DNA from: a virus
Strand: one strand, 5' to 3'
IMG/VR virus record: IMGVR_UViG_3300027996_001813
Location: 41,767 to 105,766 of that record
Length of the DNA stretch: 64,000 nucleotides
A model generated the notes under the pieces. It ran no database searches. It was not told where the DNA came from and worked only from the letters and a program-made list of their open reading frames with translations. Position 1 is the stretch's first letter. Each line of letters opens with the position of its first letter. Shown here piece after piece: positions 50,168-58,144 of this stretch. Both the position numbers and the translations under genes were made by a program.

Positions 50168-50585
50168 TCTCTAGTTCTCTCAAAAATGAAAACAGTGTTT
50201 TCGGTTTTGCTTCTTTGTACTTAACTTTTTCAAGACCGGACGAGGCGAGTTCCTTTTGCCAGTCTGTGTAGAATCGTGATACTTGCTCCAAGTCGTATGA
50301 CTCGAAAAGCTGACGGGCAACAACTGCCATCTTGGCGAACTGCTGTGGGCTGATGTGGTGCGGCTTACATTTCCAAATGTAAAAGGCCAGTTGTCCTGCT
50401 GATAAACCATAGGAATCCCCCATTAGTTTTTTCAAAGCAGCAACTAGCCGTCCCCACTCCTTACCATTATGACCTCGCCACGGGTAAATGTCAGCACGAA
50501 TGTCGCGATTCAACCAAATGAATTCTGCGAGTAGGTTGGCCCCGTCGTGCTCAACGTCCGGAGTAGTAAGAGAAGGGTACTTCAT
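50154..50585 (-). CDS. Hypothetical protein of the replication block
   Basis: A 143-residue helical protein: LLAEFIWLNRDIRADIYPWRG, LMGDSYGLSAGQLAFYIWKC, then VVARQLFESYDLEQVSRFY. No known domain is recognised. It overlaps the recombinase gene by 14 bases and the preceding gene by four. A replication or recombination accessory role is suggested by position only. Confidence 0.7.
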   Translation of the reverse strand: MKYPSLTTPDVEHDGANLLAEFIWLNRDIRADIYPWRGHNGKEWGRLVAALKKLMGDSYGLSAGQLAFYIWKCKPHHISPQQFAKMAVVARQLFESYDLEQVSRFYTDWQKELASSGLEKVKYKEAKPKTLFSFLRELENGKA

Positions 50586-51040
50586 ACCGAGGGATCATTG
50601 ACAATGACCGCTTTGTCGCCAGACTTGTATTCTCTAACTTCTTGTCTGGTTGTCCCCTGTTCTTGTACCCAGGTGATCCAGATTTCTTTTCCCTTCAAAA
50701 TACCAATACCACGACACTCTGTTTCGGTTACGCCGCTCGTGTGTAGTAGGGCATTGATCTGCTTACTGTGCCAGTAGCCATTAACCTGAGCGTTCCCTTC
50801 TCCGTCTTTATACGGAACCAGTACAACATTGCGGCCATACGCCTCAAGTCTCAGGTTCGTGACCTTGAGCTTGTGGACCTCGATGTAATCCCTAAGACGC
50901 ATCCACGCAGATATAGCACCGGGCGTGAGGTCTTCAAAGACGGTGGTTCCGTCTGACAGAGAGGCTATCCAACGACTTGCGTTCGGATCACTCTTGGGAT
51001 TGGGGACGTGAGGGTGTTTTGAGCTAAATGCTAATGTCAT
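50582..51040 (-). CDS. Hypothetical protein, first gene of the early unit
   Basis: A 152-residue protein. The ATG at 51040 is preceded by GGAAG and lies about 50 bases after a sigma70-like -10 box; a longer frame would run into the promoter. It contains SLSDGTTVFEDLTPGAISAWM, LRLEAYGRNVVLVPYKDG and GIGILKGKEIWITW, a beta-rich fold. No family is recognised. Being first in the unit, it should be made early. Confidence 0.72.
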   Translation of the reverse strand: MTLAFSSKHPHVPNPKSDPNASRWIASLSDGTTVFEDLTPGAISAWMRLRDYIEVHKLKVTNLRLEAYGRNVVLVPYKDGEGNAQVNGYWHSKQINALLHTSGVTETECRGIGILKGKEIWITWVQEQGTTRQEVREYKSGDKAVIVNDPSV

Positions 51041-51090
51041 ATTCTTCCAAAGTCGTGGGTGGACTATCCAGCACCACGAATGGTACACAC

Positions 51091-51118
51091 ATTATACGCG
51101 AAAGCGTACGAGTGGAAA
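51091..51118 (-). promoter_or_regulatory. Sigma70-like promoter of the replication unit
   Basis: On the minus strand, TTTCCA at 51113-51118 and a perfect TATAAT at 51091-51096 are 16 bases apart. It lies between the terminator of late block 1 and the first replication gene, with a leader of about 45 bases. The -35 box overlaps the downstream end of the terminator T-tract region. Confidence 0.7.
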
Positions 51119-51150
51119 GAAAAAAGAACCCACAAGTTACAACTTGTAGG
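51112..51150 (-). terminator. Intrinsic terminator of late block 1
   Basis: On the minus strand a stem CCTACAAGTT / AACTTGTGGG (one G-U pair) at 51129-51150 is followed by TTCTTTTTTCTTTCC. It follows the stop of the 236-residue structural gene by about 24 bases and separates late and early units. Confidence 0.88.
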
Positions 51151-51173
51151 CTCTCTTATGAACTAAATAACTC

Positions 51174-51884
51174 TTACAGGAATTCAAGCTGGATAAAGTA
51201 TCCGAAGTCGGTCTTTCGACCAGCAGAGGTGGGTGTACCACTCAGCATCAGGTGGAAATCGTGTACGTTTGCTTGGGCACTCTGATCTTGAAGACTCAAT
51301 ACGGCACCACCGCTAGAAATCTCAGACCATGCAGTAGCACCAGCATAACCATCGGTATCTGCTAACTGAGCAGCTTGGATCGTGATTCCAGTGGCCAGAT
51401 CAGAGATATCCGGTACGCCAGACGCAGCAGTAAAGTTTACAGCACGGAACGTTGCCGTTTGTGTGATGACTGCCGTTCCATTGGGCTCCGCGAAGCGACA
51501 CAGGAGAGTACCAGACTCAGACGGAATATCTACAAATGTTCCAGCCGTGTATGCAACTCCTGAGTGTTCTACCAGGCTAGCACCAGTGAATTTTGCATTG
51601 ATCATTCGCCCAAGGTCAGCACCTAGAGCATCAGTCCTAAATGTCGAATCCTGATATTGTCCAACAATAACAGCACTGTTTGGAGCACCGTTAGCACCGA
51701 AGAAGCCCAAGCGGTTAGGGCTACCATCTGCCCCCGCTTCCATTTGGAAAATCTCCAAGTTGGGACGAGCACGATCAACCGGCAACGTATCCGCCGAAGC
51801 GTAGTATGCCGCTGGCGTGAGACGCCCCGTGGTCAACTGACCCATTGTTCCGGATCCACCGAAAAATCTAATTCCTGATACCAT
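51174..51884 (-). CDS. Structural protein, beta-rich
   Basis: A 236-residue protein at the end of late block 1: IRFFGGSGTMGQLTTGRLTP, SAVIVGQYQDSTFRTD, GIAYTAG-like segments near LVEHSGVAYTAGTFVDIP, and FHLMLSGTPTSAGRKTDF. The composition resembles head or tail decoration proteins. It has AAGGA ten bases upstream of the ATG at 51884. Function inferred from place. Confidence 0.7.
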   Translation of the reverse strand: MVSGIRFFGGSGTMGQLTTGRLTPAAYYASADTLPVDRARPNLEIFQMEAGADGSPNRLGFFGANGAPNSAVIVGQYQDSTFRTDALGADLGRMINAKFTGASLVEHSGVAYTAGTFVDIPSESGTLLCRFAEPNGTAVITQTATFRAVNFTAASGVPDISDLATGITIQAAQLADTDGYAGATAWSEISSGGAVLSLQDQSAQANVHDFHLMLSGTPTSAGRKTDFGYFIQLEFL

Positions 51885-51975
51885 TGTTCTTATTCCTTTT
51901 CTAGAAGCAATTATCCTTTAACACGGAACACAACTTCAAGACTTGAGCTATGGCATGTACCAATGCTTGCTATAA

Positions 51976-51984
51976 AATACACTA
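51976..51984 (-). promoter_or_regulatory. Candidate late regulatory motif TAGTGTATT (copy C)
   Basis: TAGTGTATT on the minus strand, overlapping the TAG stop of the 733-residue gene; it continues TTATAGC. It is 91 bases before the ATG at 51884. The rest of this gap shows no other recognisable feature. Confidence 0.5.
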
Positions 51985-54183
51985 ATTGATTGGAGTGTAG
52001 ACGATCTTAAACGCCGGGTTCGTCTGGGATCCCCGTTGTAGAGGACCAAGGTCCGTGTAGTGAACAATCTCGAAAAAATCAGAACGTTCTTCAATACGAA
52101 ACAAGTATAGACGTTTGTGATGCCAGTTGGTAAATCCAAGAGACTTGGGATCCGCAGCAATCATTAACGCATAAAGACCGGGAGTGACATGTTCAGCAGT
52201 AGCGGGCACTTCTTTGAGGTCTATCAGTTTGGCTTTTTGATAGTAACCAAGACCATGTGGATCAGGCGGCAAATCACGAATTGGCTTTTCTGTACTATAA
52301 CTAGATCCAGCAGAGTACGACGCTAGACATGGCTGGCTAGCACAACTGGCCGCTAGTGATATGGTGTCAATTTGACCACTAGTACCTGCACCTAGCCCCT
52401 TACGAAATCCATACAAGGTCCCATTGATTTCTGTAAGATCATCTGGGTCAACAGAGGTAACTCCCACGCCGAGAGTTCTGTCATAGTACCAAAAGATTGG
52501 GTCCAAAGAAATGCCGGTGTGGTCGTATGTGAATCTCCAAATGAAAGACTCATAAACAACATTACCAAACTGTGGACTGCCTTGTACATATATTTTTTTA
52601 TCAACACCGTCGTCCACGTATGTTATCTCAGGAAAAAATACGTCTCCTCTACTGCCAGCAGGGCTACTAGGGAAATTTAGGTTAGCTGTCGGTACCGTAA
52701 TAACTTCTTCTCGTATGAAGTTCAGATGTTCATCATAAATCTGAAACTGCATATCTGCTGTATGAAGAGAATTTTCTGGCGATCTATTGTGTAGTCTGAT
52801 AATTTCAGCAGTACCAGCAACGCCACTTGGTACACGAGTGAGTCCCGTGTGCCACTGCCAGCCTCTACCGGGATTGCCACCACCACCACCAGTACTTTTT
52901 TCTAAATCAGCATAACGTACCCACGCATACTTACCAGTATGTGGCGATATTACACATAGTCCAGATGGAGGAGAAGTTTGTGCGTTTACAAGACTAGTTA
53001 TATTCCCAAAATCTAAAATCCAGAGAGCATCATTGAATACTTCAAATCCTTCTGATCCACCAAAAAACATACCACCAGAAGCAATGGGCGGTACATCAAC
53101 GGGAGTACGTATCTGATCTAATGGAAACGCCTCGTCGTTATTTGGCCAACGACTAATTATACCAGATTCAACAGCAGTGCGTACATGTTCTCTGCGATTA
53201 CGTACTGCTACAGCGTACACGCCAGATGCAAAAGTGCCAGAAGGCGTGACAAAGATACGAGCAAAATCAACATCAACACCAGAAGACCCAACGGTACGTG
53301 GTGCTGCTGTACCATAACCAAAGTCACCACCAGGACTTGTACCGGATCCTGGAGCATTGGTATACTTGATACCACCATCACTCATTTGTCCTAAGAATAC
53401 GTCAGTAAAATCCCCTAGTGCATAACCATCAATACGAACAAACCCAGAAGCGACATGATCCGTTCTATACAAATCATTACCAGCTAATGAACTGGGTTCC
53501 CTTCCTGTGTGAGTAACAAGACCTGCATCTGTTCTCATGAAGTTAGGGAACATCGGCATGATGGGCACCTGAAAATCATTCACTGTGCCGTTGCTATGAT
53601 TACCGTGAGCGTTTGTACGTTTTGGTTGAGCTAAAAATGGATATGGATTCCACATCACTTCTGCATAATCAATGTCAAACAAATATCCTGAAGTGGCTAT
53701 CACGTCGGCGTCTTCTCCAACAATGAATCCTTCATGTGAAGGAGCACGATGGAGATAAATTCCTGGGTCTGCTTGACCGCTCGGACTTTCAGGGTATATC
53801 TGACTAAACCAATCTGTCCTATGTTGTGTAGACGTATAGTTTGAATCTACAGAATAACTGTGAAACAAAAAGTTTAGACTCTTTCTTAGATCAAGAATAT
53901 AGCCTACATCTGTAGCACTACCCACCATAAAAGGGTTGGCCAACGTAGCACCACCCGGCTGTGGTTCATACGTGCCAGATGGTGGCGACAAATCAAATGA
54001 ACGATAAGCGTACCAATCAGGCAAGAAGGTAGAATCAAATAACTGTCTGTGTTCAGCAGTATGAGCAAATTGAGCATCCTCAATCGTCACACCAGAGTAA
54101 GAAATTTGAATACCTTCTGCTGGTTGTCGGAATGGTTGCCCATTCTCATACGCATAAGGAATTTGTCCAGAACCAATAACCAT
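51982..54183 (-). CDS. Large tail-associated structural protein
   Basis: A 733-residue beta-rich protein. It starts MVIGSGQIPYAYENGQP and contains many Gly/Ser/Thr-rich stretches (GGATLANPFMVGS, GSGTSPGGDFGYG), a linker GGGGGNPGRG, and a repetitive end. It has no signal peptide. It starts right on the stop of the hub-like gene (TAATG). The place and composition indicate a tail or baseplate component; no specific family is recognised. Confidence 0.75.
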   Translation of the reverse strand: MVIGSGQIPYAYENGQPFRQPAEGIQISYSGVTIEDAQFAHTAEHRQLFDSTFLPDWYAYRSFDLSPPSGTYEPQPGGATLANPFMVGSATDVGYILDLRKSLNFLFHSYSVDSNYTSTQHRTDWFSQIYPESPSGQADPGIYLHRAPSHEGFIVGEDADVIATSGYLFDIDYAEVMWNPYPFLAQPKRTNAHGNHSNGTVNDFQVPIMPMFPNFMRTDAGLVTHTGREPSSLAGNDLYRTDHVASGFVRIDGYALGDFTDVFLGQMSDGGIKYTNAPGSGTSPGGDFGYGTAAPRTVGSSGVDVDFARIFVTPSGTFASGVYAVAVRNRREHVRTAVESGIISRWPNNDEAFPLDQIRTPVDVPPIASGGMFFGGSEGFEVFNDALWILDFGNITSLVNAQTSPPSGLCVISPHTGKYAWVRYADLEKSTGGGGGNPGRGWQWHTGLTRVPSGVAGTAEIIRLHNRSPENSLHTADMQFQIYDEHLNFIREEVITVPTANLNFPSSPAGSRGDVFFPEITYVDDGVDKKIYVQGSPQFGNVVYESFIWRFTYDHTGISLDPIFWYYDRTLGVGVTSVDPDDLTEINGTLYGFRKGLGAGTSGQIDTISLAASCASQPCLASYSAGSSYSTEKPIRDLPPDPHGLGYYQKAKLIDLKEVPATAEHVTPGLYALMIAADPKSLGFTNWHHKRLYLFRIEERSDFFEIVHYTDLGPLQRGSQTNPAFKIVYTPIN

Positions 54184-57100
54184 TAGAGTACCAATTTCTG
54201 AATGAATCCAGGCTTTACGATTTCAATATAATTGACTGTTGCAGTAGCACCAAAGCTACCACTAGCTACACTAAGCGTCACTAAGTACCCTTTATCGCCA
54301 GAAGCGGCTAGCTCTGGGAACGGAATAGGCACTACGTTTCCTGTAAGTGTCCCCGAAGACACAACCTGTCCATTGAAATCTAGTGGTCGGACATTTGCTC
54401 TAGCAGTAGACTCACCAGGACGTGCCACACCAATAATTTGAACAGGCGTTACGCCAGCAGCATCGGTCACTGTACCGTTAATGAAGATCGTACCATCGCT
54501 GGCTCCAGGCGACACGGGAGCATCACCTTGAACAGCAAGTGTTGTCTTGTCACCAAGAGATACAGAACCATTCAAAACTTCAACAGCAAACACGGCACGA
54601 TCCGTACCTAAAGCCGATGCCGTTGGATCAACAATTGTCACATCATATTTAGTAGGCTCATCAACATTAGAGCGTTCAACTTCAACAATAGTACCATTGC
54701 CAAACGGACGACCTTGAGTAAAGTATCTTAGGATAGTGTTGCCTCCAGATAGTTCGAACTCATCCGTATGATACATTGCCTCATCATTAATGTTTAGGAA
54801 ACCATCAATACAAATAGCACCTTCCTGAAAGTCAATACTACTACCAGCGGTAGATGGTTTCGTATATAGGTTTTGATCAATCCCTCTATAGCGTTCATCT
54901 ACTTCGTCACCAGCAGTGCTAGAAAGAGTAAATATATTGTTCACTTCCGTAATCGTCACGCGAACCGCACGTTCTTCGCGATCAAAGAATAGTGGCGGAA
55001 CAAATGGATCACCCGGAAGAATTGGATTCGTCGGAGGTCCAGGAGTAGGATCGAGTAGTGCTAGACTACTGAAGTCAATAGGATTCAGGACGCCATTCAG
55101 AACGGCACGTACACGTTCTCCCAATGGGGCTTCGCGGCCAAATTTCGGGAAGTACGACTGAATTTTGTATCTGGTTAGGAACCCTTCGGTTCCAAACGAA
55201 ATGTTCGTCTCACTTACGCCGTGACTAATTTCACCATATGATCCAGAAGGACCGATCCCTTGTTCAGCAAAAGCATCAAATGACAGGAGCGGTAATCCAA
55301 CCTGATTGAAGTCAGCATAGCGTGAAGAACTCTTGGGGACAATCTTGCCCTCAGCTCTGCGAACTGCACGACTAGACATAACCTGTAAAGATGTTTCATC
55401 GCCCACAGGAGAAAATGCCCAAGGCACAAACTGATCGTCTAATTGTACATCTTCGTCACGCTCGTAATGAAGGTCGCCTAGTACCCACTGACTCGGGTAA
55501 GACTGTCCATAACGATTACGAGCCTGCACAGGAATAGCTACGCCGGATAGAGCACTGTAAACATTAAGAACAACCGCAGGGTTGATGATGTCTAGTGTTG
55601 TCTCAGCGTCTAGCTTTGCGTTAGTAGTTACTAGTGTGGCCAGTGAAGAAATTGTGTTGTCAATCGACAGACCGCCAGAGGCTCCAGCGTTGATGGGTAA
55701 TTGACACCAAATGGTTCCTTCAGGATAGTCTTCAAAAGAGTATAGTTCGTCGCTGCGAGGATTGATAACGCGGTTACCCACGATAGTCAACTCTACAGGA
55801 ATATAGTGGCTACCATCTCCGGTAGGGTTAAACGGAGGTGCGTCTTCTGTCCAGTTGCCAAAACCAGCAGGGTTACTATCGCCCTGTGGTCCATAGACCG
55901 TATCGGATGGCAAACGACAGTGAGCACTAACACGAAAGTCATCAGTAATAAACGGACTGACTGGACCTAGGTCTCTATTGATTTCGTAATCTTCAACGAA
56001 AACACCACTAGCTCCCGTTGTGCCAGAAGGAGACAAAGAGAACCCTTCTACTTGATTTTCTACGTTAGCCCATGCGGCACCAACAAGATTATATAGTCCC
56101 TCGGTATCATCAAACAATAGTCCTTCAAGAATATACGAACGACCATAGTGTCTAGAAGCATGATCGCGTAATCTTGCATAAAAAGACAATACCCAGTTTT
56201 GTTCTTCGTCTCTACGGTTATTGATAACACGAATACCAGACTCAGCGGCACCAGTTGCCAAACCAGCCAACGGCATTACCGGATCAAAACGACTCTGAAA
56301 CGTTAGGTGCTGAGCAGCAATAGATCCAGCGTCAACAGGAAGACCATAGCCAGCAGGATCGCTAAGTGGACTTGTGGCTTGATAAATCTTATAGTATGTC
56401 CATTGCTCGATACCCGCTAACGCAAGCTGCAACTCTTTTTCTTGAGGAATGTACGTACGATAGAAACCATCGGCATCATAGAAGCCAACCGTCAGCTTGT
56501 TCCACGCGGGCTGGAACACAACGCCACTCTGTGTACTATTTGTGTCAGTTATGTCATCTAATGCCAGAGTGTCTAGTCCATCAATAGGACTTAACAAGTG
56601 CGAGTTAATGAAGCCTTCTTGGTGACCACCCAAAACACGGAAACGTGTAGGATCAGGTACAACATCCTGACCAAAACCAAGCTGCTTTGTTTCGTTCAAT
56701 CCACTAGTACTACCAAACTCGGATACCAGATCAAGTATGTCTGACTCACTGATATCAAACGTTGTTTTCTTATTGATCAGGTTGATGCGTTGAGCATCCA
56801 TACTCCAGTACCAATCGTAGCCGGTATCTAGAAGAATACGAGATAGTACTTCGTCCAATTGCGATAAATTGAATTGGAAACGAAGTGCCTCAATGGTACC
56901 GCCAATGTTCTTTTCGAGCTGCTCCACCGTAGGTAGATCAGACACAGAAACAGAGCATTTACCTTCATTAAAATGTAAATCAATGGCCGCTAACACCTGA
57001 CTATACGTAGCACCAAACTGCAAGATGCGACGATACTCTTTAATGTTAGGATCATTAGGATCACCACCGACATCAGTTAGACCATTAACTACTCGATATC

Positions 57101-57536
57101 CTCTAGCGACAGATACAACACCACTAGGTGCATCTTCTCCTAAGTCTTCCGTATGAATCTTAACTCGTCTCAGTTCGTGTCTATTGTCTTCGACCGTAAC
57201 ACTGACAATAGTACCACCAGGACTAGTAGTATAGTCAGAGTGAGTAACCTTTCCTCGAAAAAAGAAATCACCTACAAAGAGTTCTAGAGAGTGCCCAATA
57301 TCTGGAAGTTGGCCAGAGGCTCCATGGAATGCACACGGGTCGCCACATGGCACCCATTCCGTCTGGAACGAATGCGGCGTTAAGTTGAAACCAAATGAAG
57401 CATTCACCGACGATAGGAACGCACATAGTTGCGATCCCGGTTCGTTACTGGCAAACTGACCGGAAGGCCATTCGATGCCGTTAAGGGGTACACCTACCCC
57501 ACTAACAACAATGCCGTCTGAAACAAGAATATTCAT
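54183..57536 (-). CDS. Baseplate hub/tail-associated structural protein
   Basis: A 1117-residue protein. Residues ~80-280 (SLELFVGDFFFRGKVT, VSVTVEDNRHELRRV, YRRILQFGATYSQVLAA, LSQLDEVLSRILLDTGYDWYW) resemble the beta-barrel hub proteins of phage tails that surround the tube end. The second half is repetitive and beta-rich. It starts on a four-base overlap with a LAGLIDADG gene. The hub call is based on strand pattern, not on a search. Confidence 0.7.
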   Translation of the reverse strand: MNILVSDGIVVSGVGVPLNGIEWPSGQFASNEPGSQLCAFLSSVNASFGFNLTPHSFQTEWVPCGDPCAFHGASGQLPDIGHSLELFVGDFFFRGKVTHSDYTTSPGGTIVSVTVEDNRHELRRVKIHTEDLGEDAPSGVVSVARGYRVVNGLTDVGGDPNDPNIKEYRRILQFGATYSQVLAAIDLHFNEGKCSVSVSDLPTVEQLEKNIGGTIEALRFQFNLSQLDEVLSRILLDTGYDWYWSMDAQRINLINKKTTFDISESDILDLVSEFGSTSGLNETKQLGFGQDVVPDPTRFRVLGGHQEGFINSHLLSPIDGLDTLALDDITDTNSTQSGVVFQPAWNKLTVGFYDADGFYRTYIPQEKELQLALAGIEQWTYYKIYQATSPLSDPAGYGLPVDAGSIAAQHLTFQSRFDPVMPLAGLATGAAESGIRVINNRRDEEQNWVLSFYARLRDHASRHYGRSYILEGLLFDDTEGLYNLVGAAWANVENQVEGFSLSPSGTTGASGVFVEDYEINRDLGPVSPFITDDFRVSAHCRLPSDTVYGPQGDSNPAGFGNWTEDAPPFNPTGDGSHYIPVELTIVGNRVINPRSDELYSFEDYPEGTIWCQLPINAGASGGLSIDNTISSLATLVTTNAKLDAETTLDIINPAVVLNVYSALSGVAIPVQARNRYGQSYPSQWVLGDLHYERDEDVQLDDQFVPWAFSPVGDETSLQVMSSRAVRRAEGKIVPKSSSRYADFNQVGLPLLSFDAFAEQGIGPSGSYGEISHGVSETNISFGTEGFLTRYKIQSYFPKFGREAPLGERVRAVLNGVLNPIDFSSLALLDPTPGPPTNPILPGDPFVPPLFFDREERAVRVTITEVNNIFTLSSTAGDEVDERYRGIDQNLYTKPSTAGSSIDFQEGAICIDGFLNINDEAMYHTDEFELSGGNTILRYFTQGRPFGNGTIVEVERSNVDEPTKYDVTIVDPTASALGTDRAVFAVEVLNGSVSLGDKTTLAVQGDAPVSPGASDGTIFINGTVTDAAGVTPVQIIGVARPGESTARANVRPLDFNGQVVSSGTLTGNVVPIPFPELAASGDKGYLVTLSVASGSFGATATVNYIEIVKPGFIQKLVL

Positions 57537-58144
57537 ACCTTACTCCATTTTCTTAACAAGTATGGAATGTCTAGTCCCATCAGATGTCGTGCAACATTAA
57601 CAGCACGTCGGCCCTTGACTCTATAGTTACATGACCTTTTATTCTTATAGTAATATAGCTTAGCTAATGATTTACCTTTAAAGGTATTACTGTCTAGTTC
57701 ATCAAAAACATCTTTAATCCATGATAACATAGACTCATTACCAGTCACTTGCAACGCTAAATATTTGTCATCTTCTTTGTAGATTGATCCATCGCCATCA
57801 ATATAGCCTACAATATAAGATAACATATTGTCTCCAATCAAATGAGTAGGTGGCATAAGTATATGCGTCTTACGAGGACCAATAAAAAAGTTTCGATTAA
57901 GATCTGATAACAGTTTTTTACTATAAGCACGCAACTCTGTCAGGTCTATTCTAGCTTGTCGTAATGGTCTATTAGATTCCATATCATCAGCCAATTGTTG
58001 CAGATGATTCTTGTCCTGATTATTCAATGCAACAATCAATTCGTCTCGATACACACATCCATCTGCCGCAATAAACCCCGCCCAATAGGAGTTCAATACG
58101 TTTGGATGTTCGAAAAAATCCTGATTAAGTGTATACTTTCTCAT
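57533..58144 (-). CDS. LAGLIDADG homing endonuclease (copy 3)
   Basis: A 203-residue protein with YWAGFIAADGCV near residue 20 and IVGYIDGDGSI near residue 108. It is related to the copies at 5774 and 28802. It is placed perfectly between two structural genes: ATGA overlaps on both sides (58141-58144 and 57533-57536). The neighbours look complete, so it is free-standing. Confidence 0.9.
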   Translation of the reverse strand: MRKYTLNQDFFEHPNVLNSYWAGFIAADGCVYRDELIVALNNQDKNHLQQLADDMESNRPLRQARIDLTELRAYSKKLLSDLNRNFFIGPRKTHILMPPTHLIGDNMLSYIVGYIDGDGSIYKEDDKYLALQVTGNESMLSWIKDVFDELDSNTFKGKSLAKLYYYKNKRSCNYRVKGRRAVNVARHLMGLDIPYLLRKWSKV

